NCBI GenBank assembly: GCA_024449915.1 | Contig: JAMZAV010000106.1 | Coordinates: 372,001-436,000 of the forward strand | Reading direction: 5' to 3' | Length of the DNA stretch: 64,000 bases | Source of the DNA: Sweltsa coloradensis | Taxonomy: Eukaryota > Arthropoda > Insecta > Plecoptera > Chloroperlidae | Shown here: one piece after another, positions 46,590 to 58,719 of the stretch | Layout: each line of letters opens with the position of its first letter | Position numbering within the stretch: the first letter of the stretch is position 1 | The notes under the pieces: generated by a model | What the model was told of the DNA's origin: nothing | Database searches by the model: none | The model's input: only the letters and a program-made list of their open reading frames with translations | Made by a program: the position numbers and the translations under genes

Positions 46590-46800
46590 GTGACCCACTT
46601 CAAGTAACTATGTGGTGTGCGTGTTTGAGTAATACCAAAGGAATGAATGTTCAAGGCCTGCTAATAGGACTCGATCTCTGAATTCGCATATGACTGAGGA
46701 AAAAAACCCTCAGAAGGTACTGCTAGTCAATGTGTCGAACCGGCGACCTCATGACTCAGAATCACACGCCTTTGCGACGTGCTCCCTCTGTCGGTTGTGA
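46590..46800 (-). repeat. tRNA-derived SINE, copy 5
   Basis: 'ggaatgaatgttcaaggcc' matches SINE copy 3. 'gtcgaaccggcgacctcatgactcag' holds a degenerate B box and the shared 'cctc.tgactcag' block. Its A-box side runs directly into the 23-bp minisatellite. Confidence 0.5.
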
Positions 46801-46970
46801 CGTGCTCCCTCTGTCGGTTGTGACGTGCTCCCTCTGTCGGTTGTGACGTTCTCCTTCTGCTGGTTGTGACGTGCTGACTCTGTCGGTGGTGACATTCTAC
46901 CTCTATCGGTTGTGACGTGCTCCCTGTGCCGGAATTGTGACGTGCTCCCTCTGCCGGAATTGTGACGTGC
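46774..46970. repeat. TGACGTG minisatellite, nine units of 23-25 bp
   Basis: GACGT-type starts occur at 46,776, 46,799, 46,822, 46,845, 46,868, 46,891 and 46,914 (exact 23-bp steps), then 46,939 and 46,964 (25-bp steps). Units read roughly TGACGTGCTCCCTCTG plus TCGGTTG. Seven of them carry TGACGT, the half-site core of CREB/ATF sites. The array grows out of the A-box end of SINE copy 5. Confidence 0.9.
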
Positions 46971-49000
46971 AGACTCTCCCTGACCTCTGATGTAACTGGA
47001 ATGTAAAAATAGCCACGAGTATGGAAACTAACATGTTATTAGTTTGATCGAGCGCCGAGACTAAGGTAATTAAAAGTTTGGCCTAGGAACGCGACTCGTG
47101 TTACGGCCCCGGGCCCGCCAATTAAAATACTCCCGTCGAATAATAGGGAATTACACTCGTAGGGATTCGAAGCGATCACGGTTGTTAATTAGTAATTAAG
47201 TTTCCATCACGTGACCAGTGTCGTAGAACGGGGTTACTTCAGGTTATATATAGTTACATATTCATAAGTAATAAAATACGTGTTAAAAAGTTATTAATCT
47301 AGAAAATATCATACATCACACAAAAAGTGCAATTAAGGGGAATAACACAAATTGTAGAAGGGCAACTGTTAAGAACTGCTTCTGATTGGTAGAGGCCATT
47401 TTATGTCTACTTAAATCATATATCACATAAGTTTTTATGTAATTGAAATTAAATGTTATTATGGTTGTTTTTCATACGGCAACAAAAAACATCAATCGGA
47501 GGGTGTGTTTTTTTATCGTGAGATAAAATACACAGACTGACAGACAGACAGACATACTTTTTTAATAGGCTTAACTCCATGATATTTCCTTTCAAAATCT
47601 ATTTTATTATTATTGATACCTCTTGAAAAGTAAAACATAAAGTTAACGTGGAACCATCAGTTAAAGTTTAGAAATGTTATCGAGGCTGTTACTGTTATGA
47701 TAATAAGGTAATTGTGAAATGAGTATAAGTTGGTACTAACCTCCAGTAAATCTGTCTAAGCCAGTACTGCCTTGACATCGGCCTTCATTCGTAAATGTCT
47801 CTGAAATTCTACATTGTTCTTGTGATCGGAGATTTACCACAGCACTGGAGAGGAAACTGAAAACTAGTTGTTCGCTGTCAAACAGGAGTTCAAAGGTAGA
47901 ACTACCGCCAATCTTAAAACTACGGAAAATTATTCAATTTTAGTAATATTCCACTAATCATTACGCAAAATCGAGATAGTTCCTATGTTTTGCCAGAGCT
48001 ATATAAATCCAACATTAAAAAATATTCACGTATAATCAGCTGTGTTTTAATTACGTTATACTAATTAATCATTCCCATAATTAAATGTGGTACTGATCAT
48101 AATATTTTAATCTAAATTTAAAGTTTAAACGAAACCAAATAGGACGTATGTCACTTTTTTGATTTTGTTTACCGTTTAGATTTCACTTATCAAGTAATTT
48201 TGCGGTGGTCCTTTCTCTAAACGAAAAGTAAACGCCAATGAATTCAGAAACTGTCAACTACATTATTGGCATTCGTGATTCGCTTATGGTAGCTCACAAC
48301 TTTTCATAATCACATCAGTTCTCCTTTAATAGCTCATACCGGCCATTTAGCAGTGTATTGACACAGCGTAATGTAGCGACAAGCCGCTCTTAATGAGAGT
48401 ATTGTAAAACGTTATCGTTCCAAATGAAAGTTCCACAGCCACGGTCCCGTAATATAAACAGTGAAACAATTAAAACTTGTGCTGGAAGAATCAGTGCCGT
48501 GCGTATGAGGCTCGAGGCTTGCCAATTAAAACACTGGCTATTATATTCGAGTCGGGAATGTTAATGAAGTAGAAGAGCACTGGCCGGCGATAGAGGATTG
48601 GAAAGTTGATGTGCATTAGGAGAAGTAAGGCGATTGGGAAGGAGAGAACTCAAATCACAGAACAGAGGGTCTATTTACTAATTGGGACATCAGTCGATCG
48701 AAACGACAAATTTATTGAGAAAAGGAAGTGAGCTGTCACCTCGAAATTTCATCATACCAAATAAAATAGTAATTACTTACATTTTCTGTACGTAGAAACA
48801 TTGGCAGGGGGCTTTAAAAAGTGAAAATGTGTTATTATTGCCAATAAAAAGCTTATACGCGTGGCTCAACGCTGCACGCATCTGACTGCAGCTATACAAG
48901 CTTATAAGCGGTGTATTGCCAACAATTACACATTTAACATTTTTAATTCCGCCTTCCAATGTTTCCTTAACTTAATAAACGACTACGTACAGCAAATGTA
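46971..49000. other. Unique sequence with two enhancer-like islands
   Basis: The intervals 47,020-47,230 and 48,340-48,560 are repeat-free and share 'gccaattaaaa.ac' in similar contexts, plus TTAATTAGTAATTAAG at about 47,190. Dense homeodomain-type sites like these are common in developmental enhancers. No gene recognised. Confidence 0.35.
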
Positions 49001-50663
49001 AGTAATTACTATTTAATTTAGCATGTTAAACAATCGAGGTGGCAGTTCTCACTTGCTCTTCTCACTAAAGTTGTCGATTCGGTCGACTGTTGCCACAATT
49101 AATAAAAAGACCCCCAGGAAAGTATTGTGTTTGATACGAGGTCTCCAAATGCGGGAAATTATTGACGGTCGAGTCAATATTTGATTGTATGTAAATTATT
49201 TTCGAATATATAAATATATTGCTAGTAAAACATTTCTCATTGACGTGATGAACGTAGATTTTGATTTTATATTTGCGAAATGTTATTAAACATTTCATTA
49301 TACTTTTAAAACGATTTTTAATGGAAAATTGTTACAGAAACTAAAAATTAGTTGTTTAAAATATTGTTTGAAAAATGTTAGAATAGTTACGGGGGCAAAT
49401 AAGTTAGTGTTTCCCATCCATCTTACGACATTCGTAACACTAACATATTTATCCATCGTCATTTATAAACTTTGTGGATTGATTACTGCATTTATGTATT
49501 ATTTTGCTTTTGTCTTTTTGTTTCTTTGTTTGGTATTTTATTTCATAATACGTTTTTATTCCGCACGTGACAAATAGTATGTTTCATACAACAAACTAAT
49601 GGTGCTGTTAATCAAAAGTCGGGACAGCGTGACACTAAGGCTTCTTACGAGCTGTAATTATATGTTCACCTCATTCCTTATCGCCTTATTATTTGTTCAC
49701 TTATTGGTGCACAAACACTAAACAGAACATCACAAACGAGTGAATTATTTGTCATGCCTTACTTATGATGAGTTTACTTGCGTCGTCCTTCCTGCTAGTA
49801 AGGCACACCCCGATAGAAAGACACCTTGAAGTTCATGACCCTGATGACACCAGAGCTGTGTACTGATACTTACCGCCATGTCCAAAACAACGCTGTTTAA
49901 AATTAGTCTTGCAACAATACTTTATATACTAAAATACATCAGTTTCGGGCAAGATTTCCTTGTTTAGTACATACAGGGTGGTCTTGAATGGAGGTGGGCC
50001 CTGATGCACGTCCGGTCGTTGTCTATGTGGATGTGTTGATCAAGATGCAAGATGGATCAGCTCTGAATAATAATGATCGTTTTAGGTTTCTCTTGTTAAC
50101 GATATTTTACTATTACCATTATATATTGTTCGGGTTTTCCGCGTTTCCTTCTTTATGATGTTCTTTTTCATCCATTTTTGTTTTTACGTTTTCTGCTTTG
50201 TTTAATTCTTCCATCCAGTTGCTTTACCATATGTTCTTTTTGCATTTTGTTAATATTCAATGTTCCTGTTTAAAATTCTCTTCCATTTCATTTTCCATTT
50301 GTTATATTTTCATTTTTTTTTTGTATATTGATTATTCAAATTATTTTCTATTGACATTCTTAAGGTCACGTTATTGCAACATTGAAAATTAATGTTTATA
50401 TTTTTTTCATGTGTTATGTAGGAATTTACAATATTTCCTGGCCTCTATGTAAGTCAGTGTTATATCTATAGCGTATTACAATAAATAAATGTACAAGTAC
50501 GAAAAATAATTCAACTTTGAATGAGGAGGAGATGAAGGAAACTTCATTTTTTATTTCACAGTCATGAACTTATTTACAATTATTCTAGTACATTCTATAA
50601 AGCTTTGTTACTCCACAGCACCTACACAATAAATGACACCACAAAATTAAATTATTTTCGAAA
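49001..50663. other. AT-rich unique sequence, no gene recognised
   Basis: Frames of 64-82 codons encode Phe/Ile/Leu-rich peptides, as expected by chance from AT-rich DNA. No repeat family seen. Confidence 0.5.
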
Positions 50664-50824
50664 CCTGGCACCTCCAAGAAAAAACTTAAAAATATCACTT
50701 GTACTATACTCGGCACCTCCAACAAAAGTTGCGTCAAAACATTTATTTCAATTCCATTCCAACACTTATATTATTAGTGATGAAATCCAAGTCAGCAAGT
50801 GTGACAGGCCCGGCACCTCCACCA
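50664..50824 (-). repeat. Cluster of three tRNA-Ala-CCA-like words
   Basis: Three GGCACCTCCA words lie at 50,664-50,678, 50,711-50,724 and 50,808-50,824. The last matches 16 of 17 bases of the consensus (GCCCGGCACCTCCACCA on the plus strand); the first two are degenerate. Spacing (47 and about 97 bp) is irregular, and no family A body is visible around them. Confidence 0.6.
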
Positions 50825-52696
50825 AATGTGACTTTCCAACATTAAGTATATATCAAAACTAATTTTCTATCCACCCTTTTTTTAAAATCGAATATTAATA
50901 ATTCATAATAATTATGTTTCTTAAATGTATTGACTGTTGCCCTTTTTTTTTAGAAAAAGCATGTTACTAATCTTTATAGTTAGGAGTAAAATATTGCATT
51001 TAAGTAGAAAACTATGTTAAACAAGAAAAATCACATTTTTTTAAAGTAACGATATCTAATAACAATAATTACACCTACGGGAGTGTTTCCCGACTAAACA
51101 AATCGAGAAATAATAATTTTTTAGCTACGATGAGCATAAAATACAAGTACACGACCGTCCATAAAGATTCACACATCGATACACGCAGTGACTTTGTAAC
51201 CGTCTTCGCATCCGTGAACATAATAAATTACACCCATAATGTCCCCAGTGAAAAGCATTCCCATTAGTTGTGTGGGTAGACTATTAATTCGCACGTTCAT
51301 TTTATCTTGGTTATTAATCGACTTAAAATAACTCACTGGCTTGAAGTGTCGTGGCCGATTCCTTCGTTAATCCCATGGAGGATTTGATGAACTATCTAGT
51401 AAAATGCAAAATGCAAAACTTGTATTTAATTTACTACGAGGTTATTTTCAATTGTGATAATGTGTTATATTGCAACAGAAAATTTAAAGATTTTACCAGA
51501 TAACTTATTTTAAATTTACTTATTTTTATCCTATTCTGTTGACACTAATTACATCTACATCAGTTGAACCACTTGCTGTTTGTGTTCTCTTTTTTATCTA
51601 CTACTCATCTTCGTCAAATATCCTAATCTCTTCAACCATTCGTTTCGGACCTCGCTACGAAAAAAAAAAATCTGCGAATTGTCTCGTAAAATATTCGCTC
51701 GACTATATTTTTAATTACAAAAAACCGTTTCTTAGCGCTCCGCGCCATTTCCACCGACAATCGTTACCAACGGAACCAACACAAACGCATAAAATTGCAA
51801 GCTAATTATATTTGTAAATCTTCTTCTCAATTAGCCACGTTGCATGAATACGGAACTTGAAAGTCCACCAAAAACAAAACTAATGAGAATGTCTCTCTCT
51901 CCCTCCCCTCCCCCCGGAAACTAATTGCTCCGCCTAATTGACTCAGCCGAGGAATGCTCATATTTCTCTATTTTATTCCTTGTTTTTATGCACTTATTCC
52001 TACAGATGGCACGAGATTTGCCTGGATGTGTCCTCCCTCCTTCCATCAGTAGCCCTGATTATGAATAATTCCCGCGACGTTAATCTTGTAGGCTCTGGCT
52101 GTCTGGCACACAATGCATTCCGCCAGGCTAAGTGGTGAGAGACGACACTTTGACGTGGAGGTATAACATACACCCAGCCTACTCGGGGTTACGACTAACA
52201 AACATGGATTATACACTCAAAGGCAAGCAAGCGTTCGGGTAGGTTTCAAAGTGTAATTTTCTTATGAGGTTGTCTTACACTGAATTAACGTTAGGAGTTT
52301 TGCGTCTTTGTTTGGAAACATTCACATTGCAAATATTGAATTTATCAAGTTCTGTATTATTGTAAGTACACACAAAGTATTAATATCTTACCATATTCCC
52401 AACAATAAATTGAGGTATAGGGGTTGGGGGATTGGTGATTTGCCCCCGGTTCTATCGAAGCCGGCTATAGTATGAATAATAAGAAAGTTAAATTATATAC
52501 ATTTTCCGAACTTTTTAAAATGTACATATCCTTTTTATACACATCCAGTTACATTTAATTTTCCCACACATATTGTTTTACCTTGATACCAACTGACTTG
52601 TGATACCAACTTTACAATCAAAGTTAAATAATTTTGTGAATATTTTGTTGAGACCACGAGAGGCGTTTTTCCATCGTAATACCAAATACTCTTCTG
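50825..52696. other. Unique sequence with an enhancer-like island
   Basis: The interval 51,830-52,140 is repeat-free, has moderate GC content and contains several AATTA words and a pair of TGCCTGG/GCCAGGC words. A 66-codon plus frame is unrecognised. Confidence 0.4.
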
Positions 52697-52722
52697 CCCC
52701 CCCACCCCACCCCCACCCCCCT
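52697..52722. repeat. C-rich tract able to form a G-quadruplex
   Basis: Four C-runs of 4-7 bases separated by single A occur on the plus strand. The minus strand has four G-runs with one-base loops. Confidence 0.7.
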
Positions 52723-53915
52723 TAAACACTCGCTGATATTTCGATGTGGGTTGATGCCGACCAATCAGGTTGTTCCCCTAGGATCTTGGTTGAAACGACA
52801 TTAGAGCAGAACTCATTCATCTTAGGTGGCGTGAAGTGCGTGACATTTTAATGCGTTTTATGTGTTTTTAAAAAAAACGACATTTTATACAATTTTGAGA
52901 TATTTGAGAGGATTTTTTAAATCAAACTCTACCTTACTGAACTAGACTACAACTACAACCAACAAACAGTAAATTTATGTTGTACATAATTATGTTTGTC
53001 TAAATTAATAGATTTATAGTTTGGGTTGTGTGACTATGTCACTCGTTTTAAATGCAAATGGCGCATATTACATGTTTGTTTATTTCTGTTATTCGAGTAC
53101 ATTCTACACATACAAATGTCGACCCACTTGCAAATTATTATGTTAATTCGGTTATAACTTTTTTGTTACTTATTAAACGCGATGATGCCATGCTGAACAA
53201 AACATTTTTTTTATCTGTAAAGCTATCTCCCAAGTTGACCTTAACTTCCTTATCCTTCGTCACTCGAATACTTTAACCTGCGACCTATTTCATTTCAATC
53301 ATTTAAACCTGATTTTTTTAACTTCATTCTTAGGCATTTTAATGATTTTTTTTTTTAAATAAAGCTTATTAATTTTGTTTTGTCGTCACAAGCTTACCTT
53401 AATTACACACATTCCTTATTCATTGACTTTGTGTAGCTCTCTTTACATTCCATAACATTTAAAATACAAGTTTTTACATTTATATCGTAAAATATTATAA
53501 ACAAATTGTAAATTATTGTCAGTGTTTTTTTTTTGTAAAATAGCTACAAAGATATACTTTTTCTTCATAATTCATCTTGGTAGAAAATTTGTAAACCATT
53601 AGTAAATGTGCATATGATTAGCGTACACGCGTATGCTACACGGGCTAAGCGGCTTCGCCCCACTTGAGGCGGCTAACCTGGGTTATTAGGGGGATGAGGG
53701 GCTACTGGGGATGAACATCCTAGGGCTACTCGACGCACATTGCCTGATGAGTGGAAACCCTTGCTAATTGGCTTTACCTCTAGTTTACATTGCCAGTGGT
53801 GGTAGTAGACCTGTGACTATAACTGTATATCTGGGCATGTCTCAAGAGTAAGGCGAGCTTGTGTGTGTTTGCATTTCTGTTTCTAGGGAGCCTATATACT
53901 ATATGAAAAATTATA
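52723..53915. other. Unique sequence, no gene recognised
   Basis: No repeat family or recognisable frame. The patch 53,640-53,760 is GC-richer. Confidence 0.45.
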
Positions 53916-54052
53916 ACTTGTCGATCAAAAGTGACATTTTTGTTAATAAAATAATCATGCGACTACTTGTCGATTAACAGTGATAACTTTCTTAATACAA
54001 CCATACATGACTATAGAATTTGCTTAAGTGACACTCGAATCGATCGACAAGT
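53916..54052. repeat. Short repeats built on ACTTGTCGAT
   Basis: ACTTGTCGATC at 53,916 is followed by a related unit 48 bp later (53,964), and its exact complement GATCGACAAGT lies at 54,042-54,052. This is either a two-unit tandem repeat with an inverted third copy or a small foldback. The function is unknown. Confidence 0.45.
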
Positions 54053-54846
54053 TGTCGTTTCACTTAGTAAAAACGTAGCTTTACTTTCTTATCTATTGGT
54101 TGCTATTGCGCTCGTGTTGTCGTAAAATGTGGAATTAAACACATTCAAGTCCTGAAACATGGCTTTTGCCTAGTGCCAATTGCTAAAGCGTCTTTCACTC
54201 GTCCCTCAAGTTCTCTTTAACCTTCTGTATAATGTAGGTCATGTCTGGATTCAAAGCCTCATTATGACCGTCGAATCGATTTTGTTATTTCGGCCAGAGT
54301 TATGATTCTGAGGCTAGCTATTATAGGAATTTTGTTCGTGTCCTAGATAAGCTGAAATTATTTGCCCTTCTGTGGATTTTATTTTACATTTTACATTGAA
54401 TCACGCCACCACGCTGAAATTGACAAATTATGTTTCGTTGTGCCTTGAAGTTACCTTGTTGTTTGTGTGGTTAAATGTGGTGCCTTGTCAAGATTAATAA
54501 TATACCCCCAGATACTTCAAATGCCTTAGATAATATGTACATTTTCCTCTTAAGTACTTTAATTTTATGTAGAGTTGGATGTATGAACATGTACCTGTAT
54601 TGTAGCATGTACCTTCTTCGACATGGTTACTATACACCTACATTCCATAAGATACCGTTCAAATCCAAGAATTTCATATCTACGGTCGCTTGCCTGAGGT
54701 ACATTGAAGATTCCCAAAAGTCCGCAAGAAAGATGTACAGGATCTTGTTTCTATTGAAAAATGTTATATCTAGAGCAACAAAAAGCCAACTATAAAAACT
54801 TACAATGTATTAATAGTTTTAATTTTAATTTTTGACTACCTTTACT
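54053..54846. other. Unique sequence with one 106-codon frame
   Basis: The plus-strand frame 54,475-54,795 (106 codons) is Leu/Ile/Tyr-rich, with no recognisable domain. A chance frame or decayed repeat is likelier than a gene. Confidence 0.4.
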
Positions 54847-55033
54847 GATTGTACATACCTTTACAGACAACGTCATGATCATCATGATTGTACATAACTT
54901 TACAGACAATTTATCATGACTATCATGATTGTACATAACTTTACAGACAACTTATCATGATCATCATGAATATACATAACTTTACAGACGTTTTATCATT
55001 ATCATCATGATTGTACATAATTTTACAGACCTT
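54847..55033 (+). repeat. 41-bp tandem repeat, about five units
   Basis: 'gattgtacat' or close variants start at 54,847, 54,886, 54,927, 54,968 and 55,009, giving periods of 39, 41, 41 and 41 bp. Each unit holds 'actttacagac' and an ATCATGAT-type palindrome. Confidence 0.85.
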
Positions 55034-57193
55034 ATTACTTACACTCGCAGTCATTTCTTATATGTTTACATACACAGGCACTTGTTCCTATTTTGGTGTT
55101 ATTTAAACTGCCATTTTTGAGAACTAACAAAATGACTAGGATGCTTATCACTCCTAAGGGTTTGAGACCTTCATCGATTTAATACCGATAACATAATTTA
55201 CACAGGTTTTTCCGACTCAATCAATAACCAAACGTTATTTTGTAATATTTCATTCTTAGTCTTCCACTTATTTATTCCTTACGTTTTTCTTCTAAATTAT
55301 TATTTAATATTCCGTAATTATTCTTAACGTATTCTACTTTCTGTCCCTTTTCTTTCATTGATGTATTTCCTTAACTATTTGAAAGGTATTCTGTAAAGCA
55401 TATTATATTTGGCCATTTAAGTTAGCGACATCCATTTATATTGCCCTTTAAAAAAACATCATACACTTAAAAGTATGATAATTTCAAATTAAAAAAGCGA
55501 GCGATCCCAAACAACCACGTACAAGTGAATAGCCAAGCAATGGACGTCGCTTGTTTCTACCCCTTAGATAATTGCCAGGGACATTTCTGCGCGAGCGACG
55601 AGATCTCCACCAATCAGTCTATCGGATACAAGCACCGGTTTAGTCTTGTTACAAACGCCTCCCTCGTTATGAGCTGCTAAAGAGAGCGAGAGAGAGAGAG
55701 AGGGGGGGTCTAAGCCGTACGTCCGTCCGCCGAGGCGCGTCCGTAAGCTGGAGCAATTTGCAGAGCATTGTGCCCGATGACGTATTTTACACTTAATTCT
55801 TCGTAAAACCCCTTTTACTCGCGAGAGGACTAGGATTTCTTTACATAGGATTCCAATACTGAAAGACCTCAAAGTCATTTGTACAAGGTTGCCAAACGTC
55901 CGACCGGCTTTTCTATGGGCAAAGCTCATTTATAATTGTCGGTGTAACCCTCACAAGCTACGGGAGAAAACTCCATCAAAGTTACAAACGTTCATTACTG
56001 ACTTCTTTGTTTGTAACTTTGTAATTTCTGTCTTGCTGGAACACAAGACACGTTCTTAAAATAGCTAATCCTAATGAAGTCCTAGCTGACTTCTGGTTTT
56101 CTTTTTATACATTGTCATTTTAGTACATTTTTAAATATTTTTGTTTGTTTAGAGTGACATGGGCATTAATATAATAGGGTTTTGTTGGGTGGCTTGGAAG
56201 CTATAACATTTTTCGAAAGAAATATTTTCGAAATACATCAAGTATTTGTCATATGAACCTTTCATTAAACAACTTTATTCAAGACAATACAGTATCCAAA
56301 TTAAACATAGCCTAATGGGGTAAATTTGAAGCTCATCACATGTATGAAACGTACAAAAATAGATACAATCTAAATCAAGTACGTTTGCAATTGCTTCATA
56401 TAAAACAAATACCTGAAACGATATACACAAAAAGTAAAAGAGTGTTTTTCAAATGATTACAAAAAAAATCATAAATTAGTAATTGTTGGCAAAGTGAGCT
56501 CGTTGTTTTTACATTGCCAAATTAAATATTCTGGATAATTAATTCAACGGTAATGAGTCATCAGCAACATTAAAAGTTGAATCTCAATTAGTGTAACAAA
56601 ATTGAAATTTTAATTTGTAATTAGTATGGAATTAAATGTATAAAATGAAACGATATACTCTGAGTAGAAACTCGTTAAAATGTACATTGCGGTGATAATG
56701 TTGAAGAACTTTATAATGTGAAAAGTGCTATGATGAGCCATAGTTATAATAGTGCGTCCTTGCGAGATTAGTCAGACGTCAGAGATCTGAAAATAAGATC
56801 TTATGAATATTAAGCATTTTTGTTTATTGTTAAACTGATGGGATAATCACCATCATATTATCATATCATCATATTATCCCTGTATTAATCAGCTCAGACA
56901 TAAATTATTTAAATATTCATTGCCATTCAAAAATATTTCCTAACTTCTCCTAAACTTTTTATTTTTCAACTTAACATGGAATTTTTGATTAATAGTGGTT
57001 ATGCATTACTTTTGGTATAGTTATGTTTTCGTTATGAATGTTAAATTTTGATATTGTTGCCTAACTAAGCCTAAAGCCTAACACTGTAAAACGATAAAGG
57101 CTTACAAGGGTATGGGCATCCATAACCATATACTGGCTGACATGTTAACACATTAAACTTCTAGAACTTCTAGAAGTGCAGGTATTTTTTTTT
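55034..57193. other. Unique sequence, GC-richer at 55.56-55.92 kb
   Basis: A (GA)n run followed by seven G lies at about 55,682-55,707 and keeps a 121-codon minus frame (55,564-55,929) open; that frame has no domain I recognise. The interval 56,500-56,650 has clustered AATTA words. No gene. Confidence 0.4.
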
Positions 57194-57490
57194 CGTCTAT
57201 CCTATTCAATTAAAAAACTGATTTACAAAGGAGGACAACTAAACTAATCTAATAAATATATGCAGACACAACAATGAACTAAAGTTAATTAAATATATAT
57301 TTGAAGTAGTAATCTGCAACAATTTATTAATAACACAATAATTTTGGTAACAATTATAAAAGGGGGAAAGAAAAGAAAAGAAAAGGGAAAAAATCATCAA
57401 AAAAGAAAACCGAAAAGAAAAGAATTTATTAGACGATCCCACTCAAACGAATGTGAGGTTTGCCAAAAATCAGGAACAGTTAATCGGGGA
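57194..57490 (+). repeat. Family C, longest copy
   Basis: It starts CGTCTATCCTATTCAATT, then 'aactgatttacaaaggagga', 'atgcagacacaacaatgaac', 'tatttgaagtagtaat', an AAAAG-rich middle, 'agacgatcccactcaaacg' and 'gtttgccaaaaatcaggaac'. In one frame the conserved far end gives a Cys-x2-Cys pair within a basic 77-codon frame (57,344-57,577). The copy at 46.1 kb has Tyr instead of the first Cys, so coding is doubtful. Confidence 0.75.
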
Positions 57491-58702
57491 GTATTATCTT
57501 TACTATTGTTGCGGTGTAAGATTTACTTACTGCAAGAAGAAATCATTAACAAAATCACAGCTTTATACTATCACTAGTATCGCCGTACCTCAACTACACG
57601 TGCCAGTGCATGCACTCCCCATGTAACAACCCTTATTTAATGACATGTTCCGTGTCCCCGTGATTGTTGCCGTTCACTGTAAATCAATCAGATTACACTG
57701 CGCCTGTCAGCTCGTCCCCTATTTAAACATTTAATAGCGTATCACGCGTGATAATCGATCACGGGCGCATATCCCGTGAATTAACACAGGTTGTGCCCTA
57801 ATTGCCAGCACGCCGCGCCACGACCACAGAGCCTAAAACCTTGCTTTGTATTTATTCCCGATTTGTATTCTGTCTATTGTGAAGCCACGGTTGGAATAAC
57901 CCTCCCAAGCGGTATGTTCAGAATATTTGCGTCAGCTAATTACTTGATTAGCCACCGTAACTAGGCTTTGCAAAACTAATAATTTTGTTCAATTGTAAGC
58001 TGTTGATACGAGAGCAAATACTTTGCAATATTCATCCCAACGATATAATACTAAGCTGGGGATTAACTGTTTTCGAACCATTGCCTTCATAGAAATCCCC
58101 CCAACTGGCTGTGAGTAAATCTGTCTGTTTTTGACCCCACTAGAGGGGTAGCAATGTTTGAAAACATGACAATTTTCTTCCTAACGTTGGCAGCATTTAC
58201 ATATTCTACTTGTTACTGTATTTTACATTTTTTTTTAAAGAGTCAGCATTCATGCCACGATATTTATTTGGAAATTTCACCCTTTCGAGAACAGTTGGAA
58301 TCTTTCGATCTTCAAATGCTTATGTACTAATTTACTTGAAATGCTTTCCACTTTTCTCTTTTGCACTTAGTTTTAGGCAATGTGTTTGATGACCATACAA
58401 GCTTACAGCAACTGGGGATATATTGTGTCAGTAAAAGATTTCTATTTCTCAGTGCTTAATAAAATAATAAATTAATGCGTGTCCCTTCTTGTTTTGACTT
58501 TGAACCGTGTCTGAAGAATGGGTAAAATTAAACATTTAAATGCGAAAGTTTCGCTGTAAAAATCTAATCTCCAAACAGCGTCGCACAAACCATGGTTAGA
58601 TTTAGAGCGCGGAACTGATTTCTGACTTGTGATATATATAAAAAAAAAAGTTCGCGGCGCAAGTGAATATTTCATTGTTGTTTCCTAGTAGTTTGAAGGC
58701 CG
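57491..58702. other. Enhancer-like island, then unique sequence
   Basis: The interval 57,580-57,970 is repeat-free, with ATCGAT, TAATTA and several palindromic words; it is a candidate conserved non-coding element. No gene recognised. Confidence 0.35.
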
Positions 58703-58719
58703 ACCCGGCACTGCCACCA
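58703..58719 (-). repeat. Solo tRNA-Ala-CCA-complementary word, one change
   Basis: ACCCGGCACTGCCACCA on the plus strand, one base away from the consensus, followed by 'aaacca'. Flanks are unique. Confidence 0.6.

Noticed and set aside
55564..55929. 121-codon minus-strand frame
   Set aside because: The frame is kept open by a (GA)n/G-run microsatellite, which gives the Ser-Leu run.
57344..57577. Basic frame with a Cys-x2-Cys pair, possible zinc-finger remnant
   Set aside because: The sequence is the far end of family C. The second copy (46.1 kb) loses one Cys, and no matching His or Cys pair follows.
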